Source: Pelobates cultripes (Eukaryota; Chordata; Amphibia; Anura; Pelobatidae). From it: DNA of 64,000 nt. A program made the position numbers and the translations under genes. The notes beneath the pieces are model-generated. The model saw nothing but the letters and a program-made list of their open reading frames with translations, was not told the origin of the DNA and ran no database searches. Shown here in pieces: positions 1 to 11,343 of this stretch; the first letter of the stretch is position 1; every line of letters starts with the position of its first letter. Where the stretch lies: the NCBI GenBank assembly GCA_933207985.1, contig OW240924.1:69620742-69684741 (forward strand). The letters run 5' to 3'.

Positions 1-590
1 CCTTGTTAAGGAAACGGATTATGCAACAAATGTTTATGTCATACGGGGATATTGTATTCACCTTCCACAAATCCATCTCCGTAAACTCAACACACTGTGT
101 AATATTGTTTCTTTCTTCTGCACTGTATTCATTGTGGTAGGTTGGAAGAACTAGAACTGCAGGCTAGTTCCTGAGACCAAATGTATGCAACCTGCGCATG
201 CTTTGCTTTTAATCATATGTCTGAAGAGCTCACACTCTACCAAGCAGTAATTTAGTTGTCCACACCTCCTACAGTACACTCCAGTCTGGAGCCAGTACAC
301 AGTTACAGAGCTCTTGCTTAGTTTCTAGATGGTTCCACCAAAGAGCAGAAATCCATGTTTCTGAAGGTTCCACAACACTTTGCAGTTCTGATGCATAGAC
401 CTTTATTTACTAAAACCTGATATGTGCTGTTTTCCATGGTGTCTGTTTTTGCTCTTTTTTCTTTCCCAAACATTCCTTCCACATCTACTATTTTGTCATA
501 ACCCTGCACATCATACATCATCAATGTGACTTTCAACGGTGTGTTAGGGTGTTTTTACGAAATATATTGCCAAATTATGTCATTGCTGCG
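1..590. other. No recognisable feature
   Basis: AT-rich, apparently single-copy sequence. I see no splice-flanked exon, repeat terminus or RNA gene. The one short minus-strand frame here has no family resemblance that I recognise. Confidence 0.5.
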
Positions 591-596
591 GCTATA

Positions 597-920
597 CCAT
601 ACCTTCCAATGTTTCAAACGGACAAAGAGGGACACTTTCATTTTAGGGGTGTGAGTGAGGACCGGGGCTGTTCTGAAAAATTTCAGGTGACTTACTAATA
701 ACAATTTATGCAACTAAAATGTAATTTAGTACAAGTACAATGTATCTTATTCACACAGACTGATTTCTAAACACATTTATGGTAGTTTAAAGACACATTA
801 CTGGGAGCATTATTGCTGTGGACACATACTCAGACACCAAAAATATGGAGGAGGGACAGAAGAGGGAACTGGACCCAAAATAGAGACCATCCCTCAGAAA
901 TAGGCACGCATAGAAGGTAC
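597..920. mobile_element. Short TIR element (MITE), 324 bp
   Basis: The left end reads CCATACCTTCCAATG. The right end, reverse-complemented, reads GTACCTTCTATGC, giving an imperfect short inverted repeat. GCTATA occurs immediately outside both ends (591-596 and 921-926) and is read as the target-site duplication. The motif 'AAAGAGGGACAC' just inside the left end is typical of an abundant frog repeat as I remember it. There is no transposase frame. The superfamily is uncertain because a 6-bp duplication does not fit hAT (8) or TTAA elements. Confidence 0.5.
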
Positions 921-926
921 GCTATA

Positions 927-1413
927 TTGTACAACAGGCCTGTAGAATGCTCGTCACATTTGAGAAATGCATTGAATGGTCCGGGTGAGTCTACGGGTGC
1001 GTTCGATGATGGGTGCGTTAGATGTAGATGCAAAATCACATCCAGCATTCCGAGCTTTCAGCAGCAGGATCTCCAAAGGCAGAGAGGAAAATACTTTGTC
1101 ATCAAAAACCATAATAATTACGTGTCAAGTGTAATTACAACTCCGAGGGGTAGCTCGTCTAATCTTAAGTGACAGGAGAAACGGTTTTCGCATGAGTTGA
1201 TGCATAACGGGGTGAAATCAGATACACACAAAAAAAAGTTCCTCTTGTTCTATTTCTGGATCCAGAAATCTAAGCCTCTGAGCCTCTATTTGCAATGCCT
1301 AGACGTTTATCCACAGGAAGGTTTTATCTTACATTCACCCCGCTGCCCATTTTTACCACCGCCACATGGTGGCTTCAGGGCTCTGGGACATTATTTTCTC
1401 AATATTGAACTGA
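927..1413. other. No recognisable feature
   Basis: Mixed-composition sequence between two transposons. Only chance-length frames are visible. Confidence 0.4.
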
Positions 1414-1421
1414 ACTGGGGA

Positions 1422-2665
1422 CAGAGGTGGCTCTCTAATTAGGCAATTTAGGCGGCCGCCTAAGGCCTCGTGCCTTGACCAAGGACCCGACAGTGAGAGG
1501 GGGACCGGCGGCTTGCCCAGTATGCCGCCGGTTGGCCCCTCCACATGGTCTACCCACAGGGAGAGCCCACCCCCACTGCCCCAACACTGCCCTCCCACCC
1601 CCACCGCCCCAAAACTGCCCTCCCACCCACACTGCCCTCCCACCCACACTGCCCCAACACTGCATTCCCACCACCACTGCTCGAACACTGCCCCAACACT
1701 GCCCTCCCACCCACACTGCCCCAACACTGTCACATTCCTCCACACTGCTCCCTCACCCTGTTACCCTTTCACACACTTGTACCCCATATTGTCAGCCCCC
1801 AACACCATGTCAACAATACATACAGTCACCCCTCCCACACACTGCCCCTGCACACACTGTCACCCTTTCCAACACTGCCTCCCACACTCTCACCTACCCA
1901 CCGTCACAATTCCACACACATACAGTCACCCCCACACTGTCACCCTCCAACACACATGCAGTCACCCCCCACACTGTCACCCTCCAACACACATACAGCC
2001 ACCCCCCACATGCTGTCATGCCCCCTTCACCCAGCCTCTCTCACATTAACCTCTCCTAATCTTGTCGCTCTCACCCCCTCCATCCATACCACAATTACCG
2101 GCCCTCGCTCTTCCACACTCACCCTATCACATTAATCCCCTTAATCCTATCACACATCTTCTCTCATACTGTCACACTCACCCCCAACCCTATCACACTC
2201 ACCTTTTATCATATTAACCCTTTCACTCATGCCCAACCATGCCACACTCACCCTGTCACATAATCCTATCCGGCTCACACTCCCTCCTCCAGCCGTGCAA
2301 CACATAACCCATAACTCTGTCAAACTCATCCCCCTTCACCCTACCACATTAACTTCTCCTATGCTGTCACTCATCCTGCCTAGACATGCCACACTCACCC
2401 TGTCACATAACCCTTCCTCATCCTGTCACTCTCACCTCCTGTCGCACAGTCACACTTTCTCCTTCAACCGTGCCACACTCACCCCAACAGCAAATACAGA
2501 GAGAGTAGCTCTCTGTACCCAGTGCTGCAATCCTGTCATACATTATAACAACAGCTCATTATACACACGATGCAACCCCTATATGTTTTTTTACAATGAG
2601 TGTTAGTGGGGGGGCCTCTTGTTTGAGTTTCGCCTAAGGCCTCATAAAGTCTAGAGTCGGCACTG
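1422..2665. mobile_element. Non-autonomous hAT-type element with CACACTG-rich core
   Basis: The ends are CAGAGGTGGCTCTCTA and, reverse-complemented, CAGTGCCGACTCTAGA. ACTGGGGA flanks both sides perfectly (1414-1421 and 2666-2673), the 8-bp duplication expected of hAT. A 16-bp perfect palindrome, TTAGGCGGCCGCCTAA, lies just inside the left end (1448-1463), and 'CGCCTAAGGCCTCA' is matched near the right end. The interior (about 1560-2520) is a degenerate tandem of CACACTGCCCCAACACTGCC-like and CACACTCACCCTGTCACAT-like units. It is almost free of G on the plus strand, so long proline/threonine/histidine-rich frames arise that are not genes. No transposase remains. The perfect TSD suggests a fairly recent insertion. 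Confidence 0.85.
1560..2520. repeat. C-rich degenerate minisatellite
   Basis: Tandem units of roughly 15-30 bp built on 'CCCACACTGCC' and 'TCACACTCACCCTGTCACAT'. It lies wholly inside the hAT element around it. The frames through it code only low-complexity Pro/Thr/His/Ser. Confidence 0.85.
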
Positions 2666-2928
2666 ACTGGGGAGTTACATGCAGGTATGCACAGCGATGG
2701 CAACTAATTCTCCCCATTTTGTGTGTCTACTTGAGAGTGGGAGGAAGGTTTTAAAAAGAGTTGTGTTTTATATGTATTGTATATCGATATTATGCAGTTC
2801 TTGATTATAACAAAATACACCTTCAAACCTTGGGAAAAATGTAAACATTGCTGTTTCTCAGTATTTCTGCAATTTCATTCCGTGCCATTAAAGGCTGGTT
2901 TTGTTGTAATGTGTTCATATGTCATTAG

Positions 2929-3000
2929 CGGTGGCGGCTGGTGAAGTTTAAAGATGAGGAGGCGCTTCCCCCCCCCCTTTGACTTGTTGGGCTCTACTAA
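2929..3000 (+). mobile_element. Left terminus of a truncated hAT element
   Basis: CGGTGGCGGCTGGTGAAG matches the common hAT start CAGTGGCGGCTGGTGAA with one A-to-G change at the second base. I could not find the matching CCAGCCGCCACTG end within the next few kilobases, so the element is truncated or its right end has decayed. Confidence 0.45.
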
Positions 3001-3226
3001 ATTAACCAAATGAGATCACATGCCCTGTTCAAAACAACTCCATCTCTAGTAATCAATAGAAGGGAGAATGCAGATATAATCACGACAGACACATGTTTAT
3101 TTCTAACGCACACTTATCAGAAGTCTTTACAATGCCAACAGATTTGATTATATTTTTACGACGAAAATTGGGGTCACCAACCCAACTATCACCATGGCCC
3201 AGCCTCCACTGGTCATTAGTGCTTAA

Positions 3227-3720
3227 AGGATTACTCAATCCCATGTACACTCAAAACATTTTATTAATTGTCCATGCCCTAAAGGGCATTACTATTAGGT
3301 CCTCCCCATATAGCCTGTCAAAAAATAAATTTTACTTACCTTCAAGCTAGCGCCGGGTGAAGCTCCCGACGCTGATTTTTCAAGCCCTTAGAGAACCCTG
3401 TGATTAGACAGTTTTGCTGTCTTAGAACGAATTCTAAATCAGCGATGGGAGAAGAGGGGATGAGTGAGGGTGGGAGATATTCTAATTAAAAAAAAAAAGC
3501 CTAATTTGATGAGCAAAAAGCTGATTGCTGATGACAGGCGTAATATATGCACAGAATTGACGTTAGGTAGCCTGGAACAGAGTTCTAGGCTACCTAAGTC
3601 ACGTGTGCTAGGGGTGCAACTAGCCCGAAGCAAACAATTAAAAATTTATTTGGTTGTGCAGTGTTTTTAAGACTCCTACCACCATGACCACTACAAATCA
3701 TTGAAGGGGTTAAGGGCACA
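3227..3720. mobile_element. TTAA-type foldback fragments
   Basis: TTAAAGGATTACTCAATCCC starts at a TTAA (3223-3226), followed by 'TTACCTTCAAGC', a motif I associate with this family. A second end-like segment, TTAA then GACTCCTACCACCATGACCAC, lies at 3667-3690, and a TTAA follows at 3710-3713. A clear hairpin at 3567-3597 pairs AGGTAGCCT with AGGCTACCT. The pieces cannot be joined into one clean element, so this is probably two degraded relatives. Confidence 0.4.
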
Positions 3721-4876
3721 AAAGGGAACTGTGCTTTGTGTATTAATTTGTTTTGGTTTTGTTCTGTTTCATAATCTCTAAAAGGATATTGTCTATTATG
3801 TGTATGTCAATTCAGCAATGATGAGGATCATTATCATTACATCACCCACCCACGTTACTCATTTTACTCCTACTCATCTACTTCTTGACATCAACGCTAA
3901 TTTCCTTCATCATTATAGCTATTTCGCTGAGCATGATTTAAGCCATTTTCGGTTTAAAAGCTGTGATTAGATGTTGATTAAATAATGCCATGTAACCAAT
4001 AATAGCTTTTTATTATTAACACTGTGCTAAACGTTCTAGAATTTAGAACATCAAGCTTTTCGGAGTTTCTTTCTTTATCGAGTGTAAATCAGGAAAATCC
4101 CCAGAGATCACATTTCCAAAACTCTGTTGAACTAATCAAGAAGCCGTTGCCTCTTCAACCAAGACAAAACCACCAGGAGGATTCATGAAAGTCCAATTCA
4201 GTCCAGATTGGCACAATTCGATTAAAACGACTGATGTTCATCCTGATTTATACGTTTATTTATTATTTAATCCATATATACCGGTAGTTCTTTATTCATT
4301 TTATCTTTATACCCATCTAATGGCGCAACCTGTTTTTGTGTATTTTATGTTGTTCGTCCTGATTTGTAAATACGAACATTGCAAATCAGATTCTAATTCT
4401 GTTATTTCAACTAAATGAGCACGTCTTCTATGGTACCATCTGACAAGTGTTTTAAAATGAGCAAATCTCATAACAACATATAGGATGCAAATCTCAGACA
4501 CCCTATTTCAACCAGTAACCAGTTTTACTCTTAGGGCTGCTTCAATGTCAGTGGGGCTCTCTGCAAGCTTGAGCATGTGATACCCTCTTAATATGTTTTA
4601 AATATTTAATTATATAATACAGTTCTCTCAACTACAGTATAATAAAGATTTTTTTGATGCATTACCATCACCGGATATTGCCTGAAGGACTTGAATGTCA
4701 TTCTCTAACAAACAGAGAAACATTATCCTTTATTCAAAAACAAAATACATTTTTTCAGACATTATGTGCAGGTGGGCACAAAGAAGAGAGGCACTAACGC
4801 ATTTCGTGTCATGCGAGACACTTCCGAGGTTTGTGTGCTGGGGTAATACTAAACTTGACACACACTCGCATTTATA
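3721..4876. other. AT-rich single-copy stretch, nothing recognised
   Basis: No TIR, TSD, tandem array or protein-family resemblance was seen. Frames on both strands are short and uninformative. Confidence 0.4.
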
Positions 4877-5329
4877 CAGACAGGCAGTGGCGGAAATACT
4901 GCGGTCGCAGCTGCGACCGGGCCCGCCACTAAGGGGGCCCAACCACCCTGCAGACCCCTGCGACTGCGGTGCCCGCCACCATGTGTTGTGGCCCTGGTCC
5001 ACACGGTAGAACCACCAGGGCCGCACGTTAAGGGGCCCATCGGGTGACCCATGCTCTTAGGACCACCAGATGGAAATTAATTTTCAGGGGGCTCCGGGCA
5101 GCACTGTGGCGCTTTAACAGCGCTACCGCACCCCATGGGATGACATCAGAGCGTAGAGAGGAAAAAACTGCCTTACACCGGGAGCTGTGCGGGAGTAAGA
5201 GGAGGCAGTCAGAGTGGGAACTCTGACTCCCATCAGGCTGGTCTACCACTGTAAAGTCCCAGTAAGACCCCACGTAAAGCCACTCTCTTGCACCTAAAAA
5301 GGTAGGAAACAGGAGGGTGACTAAAACAT

Positions 5330-5460
5330 TTTGTATATGTGTGTGTGTGTTTTTTTGTATGTGTGTCTGTATGACTGTGTTTCTGTATTTGTGTGTATAT
5401 ATGTCTGTTTGTGTGTGTATGTCTGTCTATGTGTATGTATACGTGTTTGTATTGTGATCC
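5330..5460. repeat. GT-rich microsatellite array
   Basis: Imperfect TGTGTATGTGTCTGTATG units. Plus-strand composition is nearly all G and T. Confidence 0.85.
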
Positions 5461-6046
5461 TTGTCTGCAGTTAGCACGGTCTTTTTGGGTACAAACATGC
5501 ACAGTCTTTTAAAGTAACTTAATTCCAGGCACTTTATTGTTGAGCTTCACCAAGGAGACAGCATCAAAATGACAAAAAAAAACTATAATGTAACACAAAT
5601 CCCTATAAACAAAAGCCTAGCTCGTCTGAGCACTTACTAACTTCAGATTCCCTGTCTCTCAGGGGTTAAACTATAACAAAATAATATTGGTTTCACCAAC
5701 CTAGTGTCTTTGTCAGCTCTCTGCACTTCTAGCCCTTCAAGAGAGAAAACAAACAGCAGGGAGGGGTTTATTCCCACTGCTGCAGCTGATTACCTGCAGC
5801 TGAGCAGTGGGTTGGAGACAGTCCAAACCCTGGCCTGGACCTACTCTCCCAAGAAAAAACAATAAACTGCGGAGTGGAGCACTGGCCCACCCTGCTCTCC
5901 AAATGCTCCACCCTAGGGGCCCATAACTAAATATTCATTTCAGTTATATACACACACACACTCCCCCTGGGGTTAAAGATCATATGCCTCTCTGAACAAT
6001 GCATTTGAAATATAATCTCCCTCAGACACCACCCCATTCACCTTTT

Positions 6047-6245
6047 CACAGCATGTATGTGTGTATGTCTGTGTGTGTTTTTATGTGTGTGTGTTTGTAT
6101 ATGTGTATGCTTGTGTGTGTGTATGCCTGTGTGTGTATGTGTGTGTGTGTTTGTATGTGTGTATGTCTGTGTGTGTTTGTATGTATGTGTCTGTGTGTCT
6201 GTATATGTGTGTGTTTGCATGTGTATCTGATTGTCTGCATGTGTG
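6047..6245. repeat. GT-rich microsatellite array
   Basis: TGTGTGTATGTCTGTGTGTTTG-like units, again G/T-only on the plus strand. Six frames stay open through it because stop codons are rare in this composition, giving Cys/Val-rich (plus) and His/Thr-rich (minus) spurious proteins. Confidence 0.85.
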
Positions 6246-6438
6246 GGGGGGCAACGTATGGGAGGAGGAGTGTAGACGTATGGGGGGCCCCATGGCAGTT
6301 TTCGCACTAGGGCTCCGTGGTTTCTAGTTACACCTCTGCACACAGGGAACACCAATACACACACACACACTTGCAGGTGCCCAGGCACACACACTGTTCT
6401 ACACCTTTATAGATACACACATACAGGCATACACTCAT

Positions 6439-6594
6439 AAGCACCGCAATTATGGAATAACCTCACGGACACAATCAAATCTTCCTCCAGTCTAAAATCC
6501 TTTAAGAGATCTCTGTCAAAATATCTCAATACAAAATGCACCTGTAATCATGGTTGATTATATTCCTTACCTGTTCTGTGTTAAATTAATATAT
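6439..6594 (+). mobile_element. CR1/L2-like LINE 3' end, left part
   Basis: The sequence 'GCACCGCAATTATGGAATAA' encodes APQLWNNL, the start of a reverse-transcriptase C-terminal motif (AP.LWN.L....FK) common in CR1/L2-type LINEs. The same segment occurs at 34570-34730. This copy is interrupted at 6594 by a retrotransposon and resumes at 8153, so it is a dead, split relic. It is 5'-truncated, as is usual for LINEs. Confidence 0.65.
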
Positions 6595-8140
6595 GCAGGC
6601 GGGGCCTGCACCGCATGGCGGCTGGACGTACTTCCTGAGAGCTCCAAGAATGACCACAAAGTAAAGCCAAAAAAACAACTCAAAGCACGTCAATCCGCCG
6701 CCAATGGAGACACTCCTGGTCCTGGAGGCGACTGAGACACCTTGGAAAGTGCTAACAAGGTGCTCCCCGTTGATGTCTCCTGTGCTTCCAGTGGGGCCTA
6801 GTGAAGCTTTTGTGTGGAAGAGACGGCCGCTCTTTAGTTCCATGTGCCCAGGCAAGGTTGCTCTGGTGACCCGATTCTCCCCCCTTTGGACCGGTGGGGG
6901 TCATCCTGGTCCCAAACTCACACCAGCGATGATGTTACGCTGACTAACTGCAACCGTTAATACATGGCGGACCGCGCCTCTGTCCACAAGATGGCTGACT
7001 GACAGCCGCCTACAACAAGGGAGCATACAACAGCTGCCACACCAAAACCAAAGCGACTATGTTGAGAAATTTCAACAGAAATTGGAAGCACACTTTAACA
7101 CCTTATGGGCTAATTTGGAAGCTAAGACAGCGGCAACCCAGATGCAGCCTCCGGGCAGTGAACGGAGAAGCGAGAGGCAGAATGGCGGAAGGCCTTAAAT
7201 ACAAGTGTCACATACCCACTCTGCTGACCTACCTGTGCCAAAAAACACCAAACAAGCCTCCCCCACTCACCCACCTGGGCAGTCAGCTCGATGTCGTCGG
7301 GCCCAACTGGCAGTCACAACCCCTCAGCGGGTGCTCCTCATACAGCGAAGACCGCAAAAAAGGAAACTTGAGGGAGGCGGCGAACAGGCCTACTGCAGAA
7401 CGGAGGGAGACAAGCTCTAGAATTGCTAAGCGGAATGCAGGAGAGGGAGAGGCATGGAAGAAGTCAGCAGCAAGACGCACCTGGGTGAACTGTGCATGCA
7501 TGGCTGGCTAGTACCCATAGCATGTTTAATTATCTTTTCTCCCCATTGCATAACCTTATGCGTTAAATATACAACACCTCTCACTCCTTGCACATGTCTA
7601 TCAAAAGCCTAGTCTCCCATTACAAAGGGCTTAGGGCAACTGGGCTCTCATCATATGTGCACCACTAGTTTATACAGGTTCTCGACACATCAGCGCACAT
7701 CTAGCTATACTCAGATTGTACCCTCATCCCTGCTTCAAACCTAGATGTGACTGACACCTTAGCACACATACTTCTGTTTTTTCAACTCTTGCCCACACTC
7801 ACGCTACGTTTAATATTTATTACAAAACCCTTGGTTAATGTATTAAACTACCCGAGATGTAATGTATTGATGCCTGTTTTCACAAATGCCCATATAACTC
7901 ACAGAGTCTCTAATGATAACTATTAAGCGACCCACTCCTGTCTACCTAACCTGTCTTCTTTATAATTTACATGATTAGTTTGCTTATTTTTGTTACAAAA
8001 AAAAAAATAAAATGTGCAAGTATCTCATGCCATGGCAAATGTATTTTCCTGTTAATTAATGCAATGCATGTCAACGTTGTTGTGGCGCCCCAAGCCTGTT
8101 TGTTCCTCTTTGCACTATAAAAAATAAAGAATTAAAAAAA
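6595..8140 (+). mobile_element. L1/Tx1-like 'half-LINE' without ORF2
   Basis: The insert begins GCAGGCGGGGCCTGCACCGC, close to the 5' end of the minus-strand copy at 46616-48296 (GGCGGGGCCTGACCGCC). It ends with 'AAAATAAAGAATTAAAAAAA'. Flanks TAAATTAATATAT (6582-6594) and TAAATTAATTAT (8141-8152) are a near-perfect target-site duplication of the type left by target-primed reverse transcription. Around 7050-7150 a short frame reads VEKFQQKLEAHFNTLW and resembles a coiled-coil ORF1 segment, but it soon meets stops. About 600 bp of 3' UTR-like sequence follows with no endonuclease or reverse-transcriptase coding in between, so ORF2 is missing. It could be an internally deleted L1 or a genuine non-autonomous lineage. 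Confidence 0.6.
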
Positions 8141-8152
8141 TAAATTAATTAT

Positions 8153-8270
8153 TATAGGTGTATTTTAATTTTATTTTGTAATTTTAATAGTACATTGTAC
8201 CCTATCATAACAATGCAATGTTTGTGGGTCCAAGACTCTGTAAACAAGAGAAATCTCATGCACACATTAT
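8153..8270 (+). mobile_element. CR1/L2-like LINE 3' UTR, right part
   Basis: It continues the relic at 6439-6594. The segment 'TGTACCCTATCATAACAATG' followed by CAATGTTTGTGGGTCCAAGA parallels 'TGTACCCTATTGTATCAATG' and CAATGTTTGTGGACCCAGGA in the unbroken copy at about 34788-34820. Removing the half-LINE plus one TSD restores one continuous 3' end. Confidence 0.65.
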
Positions 8271-10427
8271 GGCACACATTCACAGATAAACGCATTAAGA
8301 CATGTGATATGTAGTAGTGCCGTTAGTGGTACTTTAAGAACAAAAGAGGGGGTTAAAAACTATTCATATAGAATAAAAGCTATATGATGATAAATAAACA
8401 ACTTCAGATAACAGTGCAATTTTAATAAAAGTTATTACGGCTTTACTTATTTTAAGTATTTAAATTATAAAATTAATTATTTTTTTTTTAGAAGTTGTCA
8501 TAGAACCATTAGAAGATATACTGACCGTTGTTTATGTGAATAAGGAAAATTACTCAAGCATTTCATTTAGTTTCGTGTTCAATAAACACAGTCTGTTTTC
8601 GTTATGAGGTATAATGTAAACTTAAACGGAGAGAACCGTGCCCCTTTGGCAGTGATCAGAAGCAGACGTCATGCAAGAAAAAGTCTTGCTCGGTGTTCAT
8701 GTCAGAGTTTGGGATTCCAGTCTCATCACACATCACTAAAGGGTCAACAGGACTACAAAAATATATATACAAAAAGCAAATCGCCCAGTAGACCCTTTGA
8801 TATGGTTGTATCCACTAAAGGCTCTAAGGTTATTATTATTTTTTTTTTAAACGATGTGTATGAATTTAATGTGCAAGTGAAACCAGAGTAGAGACCAAAG
8901 TGTTCTGTTAATAATCGAAAGCTAAAATGGAAGAGACAAGGCTGCAGCAGGGGAGGAATACTGAGCCCTATCTCACGTATCTATCTTGCTTCAGTCAAGG
9001 CTTTTTACTGTGGCTTTAGGGACGCCATATTAAAATGAGACACATTACCACCATGCTAATTTGTACCCGGCGCAGTGCAAGGCCTGCATGCATAATAATC
9101 AGCACTTATGAGAAACAGACCGACAGAATACTCTGACCTTGTCCCCATAAACAGGAGACTGGAGACGTGAATAGTACATAACTTCCAACTTCCATTTCGG
9201 TCAGCAGCAGAAAAATGCTGAGTGACATTAAAAATAAAAGGCGGCCAAGTCTTGGATCAAGAGACTCTCCCCACTTCTCTTCTAGGACCTCGAGCTCCCA
9301 TTGGACTTGGGGTTTAAGACGGAGCACTGTTCATCAGTCACCACTTTGTTCCTGACAATTTGCAACAAGCTTCAAACTTTTGGCTTAGAGGGGGGAAAAA
9401 GAAAACGACAGCAGGGGGAGGGAAAAGAATTGGTTCTGCAGGTTCCCACGCTGGCCCCCAAATAAGAAACATATGGAGACCTGAATATGTTTTGGTCACA
9501 GCTAGCGATGAAGGAACTGGGCTGAAAAGTGTCAGGAGGAAAGTACTTAGTCCTTCATGTAATCCTTTCACAGTTATTAATTGCAGCCCTGTGACCCGTA
9601 TCCACTACAGAACAAACCCCCATTCATAAAAAAACACCCAAACTCTCACACCCACCCCCTCTCATCTTTGTGCAATAATAACAAATTATACGAAACCAGT
9701 GGCTAAAGAAGTAGACCCTGTAGACTTATTCTGCAGGTAATGTTGTTAGGTTATACCGTTTATATATTTATGTTAATATGGGGAATCTGTGTTAAATATG
9801 ATAAGTAGTGACCGTGTTTTCCATATATTCAGTTTCTTGAAATGTTTTTACTCAATCGATTATTACCTAAACTTTTTTCTTTCTGCCACCACATAAACAA
9901 CCACTGAAAGTTGACTGTAAGGTCCACAACTTGGTGTTGGACCTGTTGGTGTCCTTCCTGGATTTCAGATATGCTTTGGGTTCTCCCTCTTTTGTGAGTG
10001 TGTTGTAGTTGTACGATTTATGTTCACACTTAACAGCAGGCACTGCTACATGTTTTCATTGTAGTGTGACGTGCACGTGTGTGTGTGTAGGCAGGTACAA
10101 CGCTTTGTTTTGTCTTTTCATGCTGTGCTGTTTGTTATCTTTGTTTGTGTAGTTTGCTGATGAAGCGCCAGTAGGAGTTGGGCTTATAGTATACTTTCTC
10201 AGTCCACTCCATAGACTCACAGGAAAGGGTTTTGCTTTTACTGCTAATTAGTATTGTCAACATCTAATATCTGTTTATTTTTAATGAGGTGTAGGAGAAG
10301 AGATAAGGGGATAATGGGCATCTCCTGACCCCTTTTGTATTTATTGGAGCAGTACAGCTGTTTAACTGCTATATTAAAAGAAACAGAATTTAGAAAAGCT
10401 ATTGTGGAAGATTGTTTCTGCTTGTCC
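8271..10427. other. Single-copy stretch
   Basis: No repeat terminus or gene was recognised. The 8930-9330 part has balanced composition without simple repeat and could be conserved non-coding DNA, but that is only an impression. A GT run lies at 10070-10090. Confidence 0.35.
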
Positions 10428-10560
10428 CGTTATCATTATCAATTATATAGAGCCAACATATTATGCAGCACTTTACAATTATAGAAGTAGGATATCTCAA
10501 AGGTAAAGAAGACTCTGCTCAAATGAGCTGACAATCTAAGAAGATTCGGTAGACGCGTAA
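10428..10560 (+). repeat. Dispersed short repeat (TATATAG-AGCCAACATATT family)
   Basis: 'TATAGAGCCAACATATTATG' then CAGCACTTTACAAT, followed by 'GAGCTGACAATCTAAGAAG', matches a short dispersed repeat that I recall as common in frogs. Related copies lie at 18697-18765, 59776-59820 (reverse) and 63360-63430. Class (SINE or LINE-derived tail) not determined. Confidence 0.5.
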
Positions 10561-10892
10561 ATATCGTAAGGTGTCTTGCCCAGGTGACTATTCCTTTAAG
10601 TCAGTGTTTTAAATGCTGCTTGATAGAACAAAACCAGACAGTAAACAATGAACAATAAAGACAATTACCCAGTGGTAAAGTCAAAGATAAGGGAAGAAGG
10701 AGAATGAATGAATTTTCCCTGTTGTCTGGCTCAATTGTGTTTGTTTTCAGGGCAGACAGGTTACGGGAGCTAGCGCTCCAGGATCAAGCCCTTGTAAGAA
10801 GATCCAAGGAAAAAAGGAGAAAAAAAACCCACCAAACAATAACATAACAAAAAACCCCAAAAAACCCCACATATTGGCCAAGAATGATATTT

Positions 10893-11343
10893 CCTCCAGA
10901 GTTATATAGGCATCAAATCAACTTACGCTTAATGAAGAAGTTATTATGTATAGATCATGCCACTGCAGTCTCACTGCTAAATGGTTTTATTTTCAATCAG
11001 ATGTTAACTTACTTTAGTAGTTTCTATCACCTGCTCTGTAAATTGTATTTTACTCACACACAGGGTGCTCCTGCAGGATCTAGCAAGCTATGAACAGTGT
11101 GGGGGGTAAGCAATTCTATATTCACTGTACAATATAGGAACCTAAAATATCTATGTTCCTTTTCAGTAAGTATTGAGGAAGGCTGTGCATTTAACATTCA
11201 GGGTGTTACTAGGGCTGTATAAACAATGTGATGTAACTCCTAAATGACAGAGAAATGAGCAACAAGACTGCAGGGGCACAATCTATACATCAAAGCTGTT
11301 TTATTAAGCTAAAGTTGTTTTAGTGCTTATAGTGTCCCTTTAA
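10893..11343. mobile_element. Foldback TTAA element, family A
   Basis: The right end is clear: CTTTAGCTTAA-type arm, then 'ATAGTGTCCCTTTAA' with TTAA at 11340-11343. The left end has decayed (GTTATATAGGCATCAAATCA for the usual ACTATAGGCACCAAAACA). The two halves are long inverted copies of each other: 'GTATAGATCATGCC' near the left pairs with 'GGGGCACAATCTATACATC' near the right. There is no coding capacity. TTAA targets fit piggyBac or Kolobok transposases; I cannot decide which. Confidence 0.7.

Larger units (their letters stand above)
4885..6338. mobile_element. Non-autonomous hAT-type element with GT-rich core
   Basis: The left end is CAGTGGCGGAAATACTGC. The right end, reverse-complemented, is CAGAGGTGTAACTAGAAACC. 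The flanks CAGACAGG (4877-4884) and CACACAGG (6339-6346) match at 7 of 8 positions, as expected for a hAT duplication. An 18-bp perfect palindrome, CGGTCGCAGCTGCGACCG, sits at 4902-4919. The interior carries two GT-rich arrays (5330-5460 and 6047-6245), and there is no transposase. The 5480-5990 part is ordinary sequence that could be captured DNA or the old element body. Confidence 0.8.

Noticed and set aside
1475..2135. Overlapping Pro/Thr/His-rich frames of 178-196 codons
   Set aside because: Three frames open over the same C-rich minisatellite inside a hAT element; no domain.
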